Part shown: in pieces, positions 8,050-17,041 of the stretch
Layout of the letters: each line of letters opens with the position of its first letter
Numbering within the stretch: the first letter of the stretch is position 1
Assembly: GCA_025355705.1 (NCBI GenBank)
Contig: JANXZD010000118.1
Coordinates: forward strand, 1-17,185
From: Bacteroidota bacterium
Lineage (GTDB): Bacteria; Bacteroidota; Ignavibacteria; UBA10030; UBA8401
Direction: 5' to 3'
Length of the DNA stretch: 17,185 nucleotides
Made by a program: the position numbers and the translations under genes
Notes under the pieces: model-generated
The model's database searches: none
Told to the model about the DNA's origin: nothing
The model's input: only the letters and a program-made list of their open reading frames with translations

Positions 8050-8253
8050 ATGGAGACGACGGAGAGGAATCATATCTTTTGGAAGTTAAAAGTAACCGTT
8101 TGTTGTTTATTGATGGTAGGGCTATTCTTCGTATCGCTGATTTTTCTTCCATATGAACTTTTTTTTGCCAACGCGTTGATCATTCTTTTCATACTCCGCT
8201 ATGTTGAGAAGAAATTAAAAATGTCTTTGACTGAGCGGGGCAATAAACCGTAA
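8050..8253 (+). CDS. Small two-helix membrane protein
   Basis: The 67-residue product has a short charged N-terminus (METTERNHIFWKLK) and a first hydrophobic helix at about 15-33 (VTVCCLLMVGLFFVSLIFL). A brief turn leads to a second helix at about 36-49 (ELFFANALIILFIL), then a basic C-terminal tail (RYVEKKLKMSLTERGNKP). Both ends are probably cytoplasmic. The perfect AGGAGG upstream and its position after a strong terminator suggest its own transcription unit, perhaps shared with the STAS-like gene 64 bases downstream. No family is recognised and no function is proposed. Confidence 0.7.
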   Translation: METTERNHIFWKLKVTVCCLLMVGLFFVSLIFLPYELFFANALIILFILRYVEKKLKMSLTERGNKP

Positions 8254-8317
8254 TGATTTCAGTCACTTCTGACCTTGTTATTGTCAACAACAAAAGACTC
8301 TAAAGGAAACACAATGT

Positions 8318-8716
8318 ATGAGTTATTCCCTTAACATTGAATTTAAAAAACAATACCTTCATATTATAGTCAACGGTGAAAGTAATTTGGCAAACGTTCT
8401 TTCCTATTTTGAAGAGATATATGAAGCATGTGTTTACCAACGATGTTCCAATGTATTGATTGAACAACATTTGACGGGACCCTGCCTTGATACGTTCGAT
8501 ATCTTTGTTGTTGTCACCAAAAACTTTAACAGAGCAAAGAGCATTGGTTTACGTCTTGCATTTATCGATATGAATACCCAGCACAACACACAAGCATTGA
8601 AGTTTGGGGAAAATCTTTCTCATATGCGCGGTGTGAACGCGCGAGTGTTTTATAATAATAACACTCAAGAAATGGTTCCCTGGCTCCTGGGTAAGGAAAC
8701 AGTAAACAGTAATTAG
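8318..8716 (+). CDS. SpoIIAA/STAS-like protein
   Basis: The 132-residue soluble protein follows the SpoIIAA-like (STAS-fold) pattern. It begins with a strand pair (SLNIEFKKQYLHIIVNGESN), then a helix (ANVLSYFEEIYEACVYQRC), a strand with an acidic end (SNVLIEQHLTGP), a helix entered through LDTFDIFVVVTKNF, a strand (GLRLAFIDMN), a helix (TQALKFGENLSHMRG) and a final strand plus helix ending VPWLLG. The closing Trp-Leu helix is typical of this family. No anti-anti-sigma phosphoserine motif is evident, so classic partner switching cannot be claimed. The role is unknown. The start at 8318 has AGGA 10 bases upstream. An overlapping ATG at 8314 opens only a six-codon frame. Confidence 0.72.
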   Translation: MSYSLNIEFKKQYLHIIVNGESNLANVLSYFEEIYEACVYQRCSNVLIEQHLTGPCLDTFDIFVVVTKNFNRAKSIGLRLAFIDMNTQHNTQALKFGENLSHMRGVNARVFYNNNTQEMVPWLLGKETVNSN

Positions 8717-9261
8717 ACAAAATCCTGAAGTGGCAACATTTTTAGAGTTTTTTCTTAAGAAACAATCTCGAAAATGAATTTTATTGTTTTTCGAAATGAG
8801 CCTGTCGGCAGACAGGGAATCTCGCTTTAATAATTGGAAGAAAAAATAGGATTTCTCTTTCGACTAACAACGTCGGAATCGAAATGACATTGATCGGATA
8901 TTTTTGTGATGCCTCCTCATAATACCAATCGGCGGAATAAAACGGATATCAGTGTTGTGTGTTTCTAAGTTGAGAAATTCAAATTTAATCCGAAAGAGTT
9001 CTCTACAACCTTCATCAATACTTTGCAATTTTGTCGAACTCACCTTCATGCTCAAGTCTCGATCTGAAAGCTCCGATCAAGCACTTCTATGATACAAAAA
9101 CATTTTACTGAGCAAATTTTCAAGAATATCGTGTCATTATCAGGGGTTCAATATTTAAATATAAGAGTCTCCATAGTGTTGATCGTATCGCAAATTAGAA
9201 AAAGTTAAGTTCTTCAAGATTGGATTGTCTTTCCTGCTGTATTTCTCTATCTTTATGCATT
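8717..9261. other. Non-coding stretch between the STAS-like and DUF4159 genes
   Basis: About 545 bases without a convincing gene. The first third contains the repeat-like element described separately, a perfect 12-base palindrome TTTCTTAAGAAA (8751-8762) and a short hairpin. Near the end lies another AT palindrome, ATATTTAAATAT (9151-9162). The promoter for the DUF4159 operon should lie here, but I could not pick one with confidence. A 63-codon frame on the - strand (8864-9055) has no recognisable family and overlaps the repeat. Confidence 0.5.
8763..8890 (-). repeat. Dispersed intergenic repeat-like element with internal hairpin
   Basis: Read on the - strand, the segment contains GTCATTTCGA, then TCGAAAGAGAAATCC, then GCGAGATTCC, a hairpin, a second TCATTTCGA, and TCGAGATTG. 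The plus-strand word TCGAAATGA occurs at 8791-8799 and 8879-8887. The hairpin is CCTGTC/GACAGG with a GGCA loop (8801-8816). From memory, the TCATTTCGA...GAGAAATC pattern recurs between genes in many Bacteroidota-like genomes. The second copies within this window are partial, so the call rests on resemblance. Confidence 0.45.
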
Positions 9262-9945
9262 ATGGCATCATTGTTTAGAACAAGTGTTGTTTACATCTTC
9301 GTAATAATCTGCATAACCAGCGAAATCAGAGCTCAAACCAAGCGAATCGACTCACAATTCCGAATTGCACGTCTTAAATACTCCGGCGGAAGCGATTGGT
9401 ATAACGATCCATCGGCAGAAGTGAATTTACTAAAATATGTAAAGCAATACGCCGGTATTGACACCGATCCAAAATATGAATTTGTAGAGATTTCTAATGA
9501 CAATTTCTTCTCATTTCCCTTTATCTTTATGACAGGGCATGGTAACGCGACGTTTTCGGATTATGAAACGAAACGACTGCGAACGTATCTTGAAAGCGGC
9601 GGTTTTCTTTTTATTGATGATGACTATGGAATGGATAAAGCAGTCCGAAGGGAAATGAAAAAAGTTTTTCCGGAAAATGATTTTGTAGAGCTTCCGTATA
9701 GCTATGGATTGTATTCGTGCATGTTTTCTTTCCCGAATGGCGTACCAAAGACACACGAGCACAATAATAAACCTCCGCAGGGCTTAGGGATTTTTCACAA
9801 AGGTCGTTTAGTTATCTACTATACCTTTGAATCAAATCCTAGTGATGGGTGGGCTGACCCGGATGTACATAACGATCCGCAAGAAAAACGTGAAGAAGCA
9901 TTAAAGTTCGGAACGAATATAATAGTTTGGAGTTTAACACAATAA
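9262..9945 (+). CDS. Exported DUF4159 family protein
   Basis: The ATG at 9262 is chosen because it gives a good signal peptide: MASLFRTSVVYIFVIICITSE, cleaved near RAQ (about residue 25). A TTG at 9220 would place 14 Cys-rich residues in front. The mature part (about 26-227) carries DUF4159 landmarks: FRIARLKYSGGSDWYNDPSA (33-52), a strand into FMTGHGNATFSDYE (89-102), a helix LRTYLESGGFLFIDDDYG (106-123), and a conserved end SDGWADPDVHNDPQEKREEALKFGTNI (194-220). The fold resembles class I glutamine amidotransferase-like domains, but no catalytic Cys triad is evident. It probably acts in the periplasm. The DUF4175-like gene begins three bases after the stop, so the two are surely co-expressed. 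The biochemical role is unknown. No Shine-Dalgarno site precedes the start. Confidence 0.88.
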   Translation: MASLFRTSVVYIFVIICITSEIRAQTKRIDSQFRIARLKYSGGSDWYNDPSAEVNLLKYVKQYAGIDTDPKYEFVEISNDNFFSFPFIFMTGHGNATFSDYETKRLRTYLESGGFLFIDDDYGMDKAVRREMKKVFPENDFVELPYSYGLYSCMFSFPNGVPKTHEHNNKPPQGLGIFHKGRLVIYYTFESNPSDGWADPDVHNDPQEKREEALKFGTNIIVWSLTQ

Positions 9946-9948
9946 GTA

Positions 9949-12900
9949 ATGACACAACAGACACAACATATTGTCAATCAGATCAAAGAACGGATCGATA
10001 CTACTCGACGCTCACTGTATCGAAAGGAAATATTCACCGAAGGATTAAAAACATTTTCTGTTATTGTTCTGATTGGAACGTTATTGGTATCGATCGAATC
10101 GCTTGCTGAATTTGATTCGAAGACACGAACGATTCTTTTCTATTCATACATCATCTTTTCTGTTGTCATAGGTCTTTGGTTACTATGGCGTCCGGTGCTG
10201 AGGTCATTAGGAATTTTCAAACAGCATTCTGACCGCGAAATTTCACGGATGATTGGTGCAAAGTTTGAAAAAATCGCAGACCGTTTGGAGAACGTACTCG
10301 ATTTATCGGATATGCTGAAGAATGGTGATGGCACCAGTTCCCCGGAATTGATCGAAGTGGCGTTAGAGCATTTTAGCAAATCAACAACAGGAATAAATTT
10401 TGCAAGTGTTATATCATTTGTAAGGTTGCAAAATTTACTACGAATTGTTTCTGCGATTAGCATAACTGTATTGGCACTTGTTGTGATTCCCGGAACACCA
10501 TTTCACGATGCATTCAATAGAGTGCTCCATTATGATAAAGAATTTGTACCGTTACAACGGTTTTCGTTCTCCGTTACTCCTGGTAACATCGATATTGTGA
10601 AAGGGGAATCGGTAACCATTCATGCCATCATCGTCACTGCGGTCGATGAACAGTCCATTCCAAAAGTAGTTACGCTGTCATATTCCGAAAAAAATGTAGA
10701 TGTTAAAGAACATATCATACTCCAATCAGATTCAGCAGGGCAATTTCGATATCTCTTTCCTGTTATAAAAGCATCAATGGAATATCAACTGTCATCGGAG
10801 ATTGGTATTATTAGTGATAAATATTCTATTACTGTTGGAGATCGTCCATTCATTCGCTCGCTTGCCATATCAATTATTCCTCCGGCATATACAAAATTAA
10901 AGAAGGAAATGCTCGATGAAAATATCGGCGATGTGCTTGTGTTACCCGGAACATCCATCATTTGGAACATTGTGCCAAGTAAAGATATTTCCGGAGCGAC
11001 AATTGTATTTAAGAACGGACCAACCCTTCCATTGAAAAAAAATGGAGAGGTATATAGTGGTGAATTATCAGCGATCAATCCAACATCATATTACATTGAA
11101 TTGGAAGACGCAAACGGAAACACGAATCAAAACATCATTGAATATAAGATTGATATGTTAACGGACGAATACCCATCAGTTGTAATAGTTTCGCCCGGAA
11201 AAAATATTGATGTGACCGAGGCAATGCAATTACCGCTGGAACTAAAAATTGATGATGATTTTGGTATCAACAAATTTCAGTTGTTATTCCGTTTAATGGA
11301 ATCGAAATTTGAAAAACCGGAAAAATCATTTGGCTCGATCATTCCATTCGACACATTGAATTCGAAAAATGAGATCGTCAGTTATCTATGGGATCTTTCG
11401 CTGCTTGGATTGGTTCCGGAAGATGTCGTTGAATATTACGTTGAAGTACAGGACAACGACGTCGTGAACGGTCCCAAAACAACAAAGAGTCAAACATATC
11501 TGATACGGCTTCCATCGTTGGAAGAAGTATTTTCCGACGCGGATAAAACGCATGATAATGCGTTAAAAACGTTAGAAGAATCCTTGAAGGATGCAGAGGA
11601 ACTGAAAAAAGATCTTGAAGAACTTTCTAATGACATGAAACGCAATCAGCAAATGGATTGGCAGAAACAAAATAAAGCTGAACAAGCATTGAAAAAATAT
11701 GAGGAGATTCAAAAGAAAGTTGACAATGTGAGCAAAACCGTTGATGAGATGACCCAGAACCTTCAACGGAACAACACGCTCTCCAAAGAGACATTGGAGA
11801 AATATATAGAATTACAAAAGACGCTGAGTGAACTGAACTCGCCGGAATTTCAAAAAGCAATGAAACGTATGCAGGAAGCGATGCAAAATGTTTCTCCGGA
11901 TCAACTTCAGGAAGCGATGCAGCAAGCACAGTTCAACGAAGAACAATTTCGCCAAAGTATTGATCGAACGATGAAATTGTTAAAGCGTATCCAGATAGAA
12001 CAAAAAGTAGATGAACTCCTGAAGCGATCGGAAGAAATGAAACAAGCACAGGAAAATGTGAATAAAGAAACTCAACAGTTGAAACAGAACGATTCTCAAA
12101 AAGCAACTGAACTTGCTCAGAAACAAGACGAGATCAATAAACAGTTGAGCGATGTTCAAAAAGAGCTGAATGATCTTGGTAAAAAGATGGGCGAATTTCC
12201 CAAAGAAATGCCGACGGATAAATTAAATGCGGCAAAGGAAGCGGCGAATGATAAAGATATGCAGACTGCCATGAAACAAAGTTCGCAGCAGCTTCGCTCA
12301 ATGCAGATGGAACGTGCGATGACTGCACAACAACAGGCGAACAGCGGCATCAGCGAAATGCAGCAGGAACTTTCTGAATTGCAGGAACAAATGCTGAACA
12401 ATCAAATGCAGCAGACAATGAACGCGTTGAAAAAATCAATGCAGGATATGCTGCAGCTTTCTCAAAAACAAGAGGAGCTCAAGAATCAATCACGCTTGTT
12501 GGATCCAAATTCCCAGCAATTTAAAGAAATGGCGCAGCAGCAGCAAAATCTTCAAGGAGATTTGAGCAACGTTGCAAATGCAATGACGGAACTTTCCCAG
12601 CAGTCATTTGTCGTTACGCCGGAAATGGGGAAACAGATTGGGAGAGCGATGGCGCAAATGCAGCAAGCAATGAATGGAATAGAACAACGTAATGGACAAA
12701 GTGCAAGCGCTTCGCAGAATGAAGCGATGGCTTCGCTGAACAAAGCAGCAACCCAAATGCAAGGGGCAATGAAACAGATGCAGCAACAAGGCGGTCAAGG
12801 TGGTGGTTCATTGATGCAACAATTGCGAAACATGGCAATGCAGCAGCAACAGATCAATACGCTGACACAGCAGATGGGACAACAGGAGGGAATGTCACAA

Positions 12901-13344
12901 CAGCAAATGCAGGAGATGGGTAGACTTGCACGGCAGCAAGATGCTGTAAGAAAATCTCTGGAACAATTGCAGCGCGAATCACAGGGTTCTCCTGAGAAAA
13001 ATAAAGTGATGGGAGATCTGGATAAAATTGCTGATGAGATGAAAGAAGTAGTCGAGCAATTACGTCAGAACGAGGTCAATCCGAATACGACACAGCAACA
13101 GGAACGTATACTGTCTCGATTACTTCAGGCGCAACGCTCTATGCGAGAACGTGATTTTGAACAAAAACGTAAAGCGACGACCGGTATCACTCCTCAAAGA
13201 AAGAATCCTACCGAACTTTCCGCGCAGACCGATGACTCGCGGTTACAAAAAGATCTTCAGCGTGCTCAGGAAGCAGGATACAGCAAGGATTATATGGATC
13301 TGATCCGAAAATATTATGAAGCGATCGGACATCGGGCACAATAA
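9949..13344 (+). CDS. DUF4175-like membrane protein with long Gln/Met-rich coiled coil
   Basis: The product has 1131 residues. The N-terminal region has two membrane helices (about 35-52 and 62-81) and a cytoplasmic segment. A third helix lies at about 164-182 (LLRIVSAISITVLALVVIPG). A beta-rich periplasmic part (about 200-520) contains Ig-like stretches such as FSFSVTPGNIDIVKGESVTI and ends VEYYVEVQDNDVVNGPK. From about 525 to the C-terminus it is almost wholly helical coiled coil, first Lys/Glu-rich, then extremely rich in Gln and Met (about 780-1010). The last 30 residues (LQRAQEAGYSKDYMDLIRKYYEAIGH) form a conserved-looking cap. This matches proteins annotated DUF4175 in Bacteroidota-like genomes, where they often accompany a DUF4159 protein. 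Function is unknown; a cell-envelope scaffold is plausible. It is translated from ATG 9949, three bases after the upstream stop. Confidence 0.85.
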   Translation: MTQQTQHIVNQIKERIDTTRRSLYRKEIFTEGLKTFSVIVLIGTLLVSIESLAEFDSKTRTILFYSYIIFSVVIGLWLLWRPVLRSLGIFKQHSDREISRMIGAKFEKIADRLENVLDLSDMLKNGDGTSSPELIEVALEHFSKSTTGINFASVISFVRLQNLLRIVSAISITVLALVVIPGTPFHDAFNRVLHYDKEFVPLQRFSFSVTPGNIDIVKGESVTIHAIIVTAVDEQSIPKVVTLSYSEKNVDVKEHIILQSDSAGQFRYLFPVIKASMEYQLSSEIGIISDKYSITVGDRPFIRSLAISIIPPAYTKLKKEMLDENIGDVLVLPGTSIIWNIVPSKDISGATIVFKNGPTLPLKKNGEVYSGELSAINPTSYYIELEDANGNTNQNIIEYKIDMLTDEYPSVVIVSPGKNIDVTEAMQLPLELKIDDDFGINKFQLLFRLMESKFEKPEKSFGSIIPFDTLNSKNEIVSYLWDLSLLGLVPEDVVEYYVEVQDNDVVNGPKTTKSQTYLIRLPSLEEVFSDADKTHDNALKTLEESLKDAEELKKDLEELSNDMKRNQQMDWQKQNKAEQALKKYEEIQKKVDNVSKTVDEMTQNLQRNNTLSKETLEKYIELQKTLSELNSPEFQKAMKRMQEAMQNVSPDQLQEAMQQAQFNEEQFRQSIDRTMKLLKRIQIEQKVDELLKRSEEMKQAQENVNKETQQLKQNDSQKATELAQKQDEINKQLSDVQKELNDLGKKMGEFPKEMPTDKLNAAKEAANDKDMQTAMKQSSQQLRSMQMERAMTAQQQANSGISEMQQELSELQEQMLNNQMQQTMNALKKSMQDMLQLSQKQEELKNQSRLLDPNSQQFKEMAQQQQNLQGDLSNVANAMTELSQQSFVVTPEMGKQIGRAMAQMQQAMNGIEQRNGQSASASQNEAMASLNKAATQMQGAMKQMQQQGGQGGGSLMQQLRNMAMQQQQINTLTQQMGQQEGMSQQQMQEMGRLARQQDAVRKSLEQLQRESQGSPEKNKVMGDLDKIADEMKEVVEQLRQNEVNPNTTQQQERILSRLLQAQRSMRERDFEQKRKATTGITPQRKNPTELSAQTDDSRLQKDLQRAQEAGYSKDYMDLIRKYYEAIGHRAQ

Positions 13345-13377
13345 TTTTTCTCACTAATCATTCACCATCAGATCTCA

Positions 13378-16300
13378 ATGCCTTTTAAAAAAAATAGTGG
13401 GGATGTTCGTTCATTATTCGAACGCATGATTGACAATTCATCCGAAGCCATGATCATGTTTGACAAGCATGCGAATATTGTCCATGTCAATAACGAATTC
13501 ACGCGAATGTTTGGATATACAGTTGAGGAAGTGAAAGGGAAAAAATCCTCCGAGACCATTGCCCAGGAATTCGGCGAAGAAGTTACAAATCTTACGCAAA
13601 ACATACTGCAAGGAAATATCAATCATATTGAAACATTACGCCATCATAAAAATGGCAAACCAATTAATGTCTCAATTATCAGTATGCCGATCATTGAAGG
13701 AAATCAGTGCAACGGCATTTGTTCGCTCTTTACCGACATTACGAACAACAAGTTGGTAGAAATGAATCTGCATCATGAACGGAATTTACTTCGAACGATC
13801 CTTGAATCGATTCCCGATGAAATATATGTAAAGGACAGAAAAGGAAGGTTTCTGTTGGCAAATTCTGCTTGTGTGAAAGCATTGAAAAATGTTGGTATCA
13901 ATACAACGGAAGAACTACTTGGAAAAACAGATCTTGATCTGCTCTCTTCGGACATTGCGCGTAAAGAATATGACGAAGAACAGAACATGATGAGTGTTGG
14001 TGAAGCGATTATAGATAAAGAACAGACTCTTCGTGATGAAGCAACAGGAAAGATCCTGCGTTCGATACTGATCAGTAAAACACCATTGAAAGACGGCCAC
14101 GGAGATGTTGTCGGATTAGTGGGGATCAACCGCGAAGTGACATCCATGGCGATCGTTCGTGAAGCACTGAGTGCAAGTGAAGAAAAGTATCGAACTATTT
14201 TTGAGAATGTGCAGGATGTTTTCTATCAGACGGATCTTTTCGGATTGATTACCGATATCAGTCCTTCTATTCATCGATATTCACAATATTCCCGCGAAGA
14301 ATTGATCGGCAAACCTGTTGAGAGTGTTTATGCCAAACCGTCTGATAGAAAAATATTGATGAAAACATTGCTCGAAAAAAATGAAGTCGTTGATATGCAG
14401 ATCCCGCTGAGAACTAAGAACAATACGGTCATTCCAACATCAGTTAACGCACATTTGTTGTTTGACAAAAATAAACGGCCGATTGGTGTTGAAGGATCAT
14501 TACGTAATATCAGCGAACGTGTAAAGGCAGAGAATAATCTTCGCGAAACGAGTTCACGTCTTTCAGCCATGATACAGAATCTCAATGCAGGTGTTCTCGT
14601 AGTAAATCAAGAAAGCTTGATTCTTCTTGTCAATGAACAATTCCGTTCAATGTTCAAGGTACAAGAAAGAATTAATGAATTGATTCTATCAAATTCTGAG
14701 CAGTTGCAGCAAACTGTGGAACAAGCATTTTCCAATAGCGAGGAATTCAATGTGAGAGTGAATGATATTTTAATGTGGCGTGAACCGGTTGTGCGTGAGG
14801 AAATAACGCTGAAAGACGGTACGATTGTGGAACGTGATTATGTCCCTATCATCATCGAAGGAGAATACAAAGGACATCTATGGCAATTCCATGATGTTAC
14901 GGGAAGCCGGCGTGCACAGGATATTCTTTCGCGGTATGCCGAAGACCTGTATCGTGCAAAACGGCAGGCGGAACAACAGAACATCATTTTAGAACAACAA
15001 TCGGGAGAATTGATCCGAACTCGTGAAGTGGCTTTGCAGGCATCAAAACTCAAGTCAGAATTTGTTGCGAACATGAGCCATGAGATTCGAACTCCAATGA
15101 ACGGAGTGTTGAGCATTGCTGAGCTGCTGTTAGAAACAAAACTCACACCTGAACAGCGCGAATTTACCGAGACGATAATGCATTCAGGCGAATCATTGCT
15201 GAAGATCATCAATGACATTCTCGATTTTTCAAAGATCGAAGCAGGGAAACTTTCGATTGAAGTAACGGATTTTAATTTGGAAAATGTTGTTGAAGAAACA
15301 GCGTCGCTTCTTGCATACAAAGCAAATGAAAAGAATGTTGAATTGATCTCTCATATCTCCCATGCCGTTCCGGTATTGCTCCGTGGTGATGCTCTGCGTA
15401 TTCGTCAGATCATCATGAACCTCGTCGGAAACGCAATTAAATTTACCGAGCGTGGCGAAGTGATCGTCCGTGTTTCGCGTGTGAAAGAATTCAACCACAT
15501 TGTTGAATTGAAATTCAGCATCAGCGATACGGGAATAGGAATTCCGATCGACGTTCAACAAAAATTATTCCAACCATTCATTCAGGCAGACGGATCGACA
15601 ACACGAAAATATGGCGGCACAGGACTTGGTCTTACCATTTCAAAACAATTAGTAGAAATTATGGGCGGAACGATTGGATTAGAAAGTGAACCTGGAAAAG
15701 GAAGTACGTTTTGGTTCACTATTCCATTTGAGCTACAGGAAAATATCCCGTTCGTGGAGAATGAAACATTTCCTTCATTGAATATTTTGATCGTCGATGA
15801 CAATGCAACGAATCGAATGACATTGTTTCAACATCTGACTGCCTGGGGCATGAGTGCGGATGAGGCTGTTGATGGAAACTCTGCGATCCAAAAAATCGAA
15901 CAATCGGTGCGATCTAATGCTCCGTACCAGTTGATTATTGTTGATATGCAAATGCCGGGGATGGATGGTTTACAACTAGCACTTCAGATACGCCGTACAT
16001 ATGGGCGAATGCACAATATTGTTATGATTTCATCCATGAAAGTGACAAAAAATGAATGGCAGACAGCGGGTATCGATTTATTCCTCCTCAAGCCAATCCG
16101 AAAACATGACCTTTATTCCCTTATTACTACAGTATTCAACACTGAACATTGGGCGCCGGAAACTGCCGACACATCAACAACGCAGGAGCCTGCAGTTATC
16201 ATGAACGTATTGAGCATACTGGTTGCGGAGGATAATGCGGTCAATCAAAAAGTGGCGTTAAAGATGTTGGAAAAATTGCACATCGCCGCCGATCTTGCGT

Positions 16301-16962
16301 TCAATGGGGTTGATGCGGTAAATGCTGTAAAGAACAAACGGTATGATCTTATATTTATGGATGTTCAAATGCCGGAAATGGATGGACTGGAAGCGGCAAA
16401 AAAAATCCGTGAGTTAGAGTTGCCGCCGAAACATACGATAATCGTGGCAATGACAGCGAATGCATTGCAGGGTGACCGCGAGCGGTGTTTGCTTGCAGGG
16501 ATGGATGATTATCTTTCCAAACCGATCAAACAAAGTGATCTGAAAGCAATCATCGAAAAATGGACATCATTAAAATCACAAAGTATTAATAAAGATAGTA
16601 TTACTCCGTCGATGATTCCTTTGGAATTGATAGATCCGGCACGGGTTGCAGAGATTATCGAACTCGGAGAAAAAGCATTACTGGTGGAGTTGTTAGGGCT
16701 CTATCTTGCCGATGGGAAAGAGGCGATTATTGATATTGGAAGAGGACTAGAGACTAATGATGCAATTATGGTGCGCGAAAGTTCACACAAACTAAAAGGA
16801 AGCTCAGCAAATCTTGGAATCAAACAACTTCAACACATTTGTTCTTCAATTGAAGAATTTGCCCGTGTCGATGATCTAAAAAGCGCACAACCATTATTGA
16901 ATCCACTCTTGGAAGAATTTAAAGCTGTGCAGCAATATATAAGCACAACATATCCATTATAG
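13378..16962 (+). CDS. Soluble hybrid sensor histidine kinase: PAS x4, HisKA, HATPase, two receivers, HPt
   Basis: The 1194-residue protein holds a full phosphorelay in one chain and has no membrane helix or signal peptide. PAS domains occupy about 11-122, 134-256, 266-383 and 391-509. A coiled-coil linker (about 512-560) leads to the HisKA H-box NMSHEIRTPMNG with phospho-accepting His568. The kinase domain has an N-box with N685 (NLVGNAIKFTE), G1 DTGIGIP (717-723) and G2 GGTGLGL (746-752). Receiver 1 (about 801-918) has D807/D808, phospho-Asp D856 and K905. Receiver 2 (about 945-1062) has E951/D952, D995 and K1048. The HPt domain (about 1086-1190) has H1137 in SSHKLKGSSANLG. All key residues are present, so both receivers look active. 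The expected flow is His to Asp to His, ending on an unlinked response regulator. It sits 33 bases after the DUF4175-like gene with a weak start signal. The ligand is unknown. Confidence 0.95.
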   Translation: MPFKKNSGDVRSLFERMIDNSSEAMIMFDKHANIVHVNNEFTRMFGYTVEEVKGKKSSETIAQEFGEEVTNLTQNILQGNINHIETLRHHKNGKPINVSIISMPIIEGNQCNGICSLFTDITNNKLVEMNLHHERNLLRTILESIPDEIYVKDRKGRFLLANSACVKALKNVGINTTEELLGKTDLDLLSSDIARKEYDEEQNMMSVGEAIIDKEQTLRDEATGKILRSILISKTPLKDGHGDVVGLVGINREVTSMAIVREALSASEEKYRTIFENVQDVFYQTDLFGLITDISPSIHRYSQYSREELIGKPVESVYAKPSDRKILMKTLLEKNEVVDMQIPLRTKNNTVIPTSVNAHLLFDKNKRPIGVEGSLRNISERVKAENNLRETSSRLSAMIQNLNAGVLVVNQESLILLVNEQFRSMFKVQERINELILSNSEQLQQTVEQAFSNSEEFNVRVNDILMWREPVVREEITLKDGTIVERDYVPIIIEGEYKGHLWQFHDVTGSRRAQDILSRYAEDLYRAKRQAEQQNIILEQQSGELIRTREVALQASKLKSEFVANMSHEIRTPMNGVLSIAELLLETKLTPEQREFTETIMHSGESLLKIINDILDFSKIEAGKLSIEVTDFNLENVVEETASLLAYKANEKNVELISHISHAVPVLLRGDALRIRQIIMNLVGNAIKFTERGEVIVRVSRVKEFNHIVELKFSISDTGIGIPIDVQQKLFQPFIQADGSTTRKYGGTGLGLTISKQLVEIMGGTIGLESEPGKGSTFWFTIPFELQENIPFVENETFPSLNILIVDDNATNRMTLFQHLTAWGMSADEAVDGNSAIQKIEQSVRSNAPYQLIIVDMQMPGMDGLQLALQIRRTYGRMHNIVMISSMKVTKNEWQTAGIDLFLLKPIRKHDLYSLITTVFNTEHWAPETADTSTTQEPAVIMNVLSILVAEDNAVNQKVALKMLEKLHIAADLAFNGVDAVNAVKNKRYDLIFMDVQMPEMDGLEAAKKIRELELPPKHTIIVAMTANALQGDRERCLLAGMDDYLSKPIKQSDLKAIIEKWTSLKSQSINKDSITPSMIPLELIDPARVAEIIELGEKALLVELLGLYLADGKEAIIDIGRGLETNDAIMVRESSHKLKGSSANLGIKQLQHICSSIEEFARVDDLKSAQPLLNPLLEEFKAVQQYISTTYPL

Positions 16963-17041
16963 ATACAATTTATTTTTTTCTTCTCTCCAAAAGATTTGTA
17001 TATTCATCCAACCAAAGAAAATTACATTAAAGGAATGTTGA
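16963..17041 (+). promoter_or_regulatory. Gap before rfbA with a possible promoter element
   Basis: A T-rich run (16970-16980) without a stem precedes TTTGTATATTCA (about 16995-17006). The latter partly resembles the Bacteroidota -7 element TAnnTTTG, but no matching -33 TTG is obvious. AAAGGA (17029-17034) is the ribosome site for the next gene. Promoter assignment is weak. Confidence 0.25.

Noticed and set aside
8864..9055. 63-codon - strand frame in the non-coding stretch
   Set aside because: No recognisable family; its C-terminal end overlaps the repeat-like element.
9151..9162. ATATTTAAATAT palindrome as an operator
   Set aside because: A single short AT-only palindrome in AT-rich DNA is expected by chance. 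No second copy was seen.
14838..15320. 160-codon - strand frame opposite the hybrid kinase
   Set aside because: It is antisense to the HisKA region; its Ser/Cys-rich composition is typical of a shadow frame.
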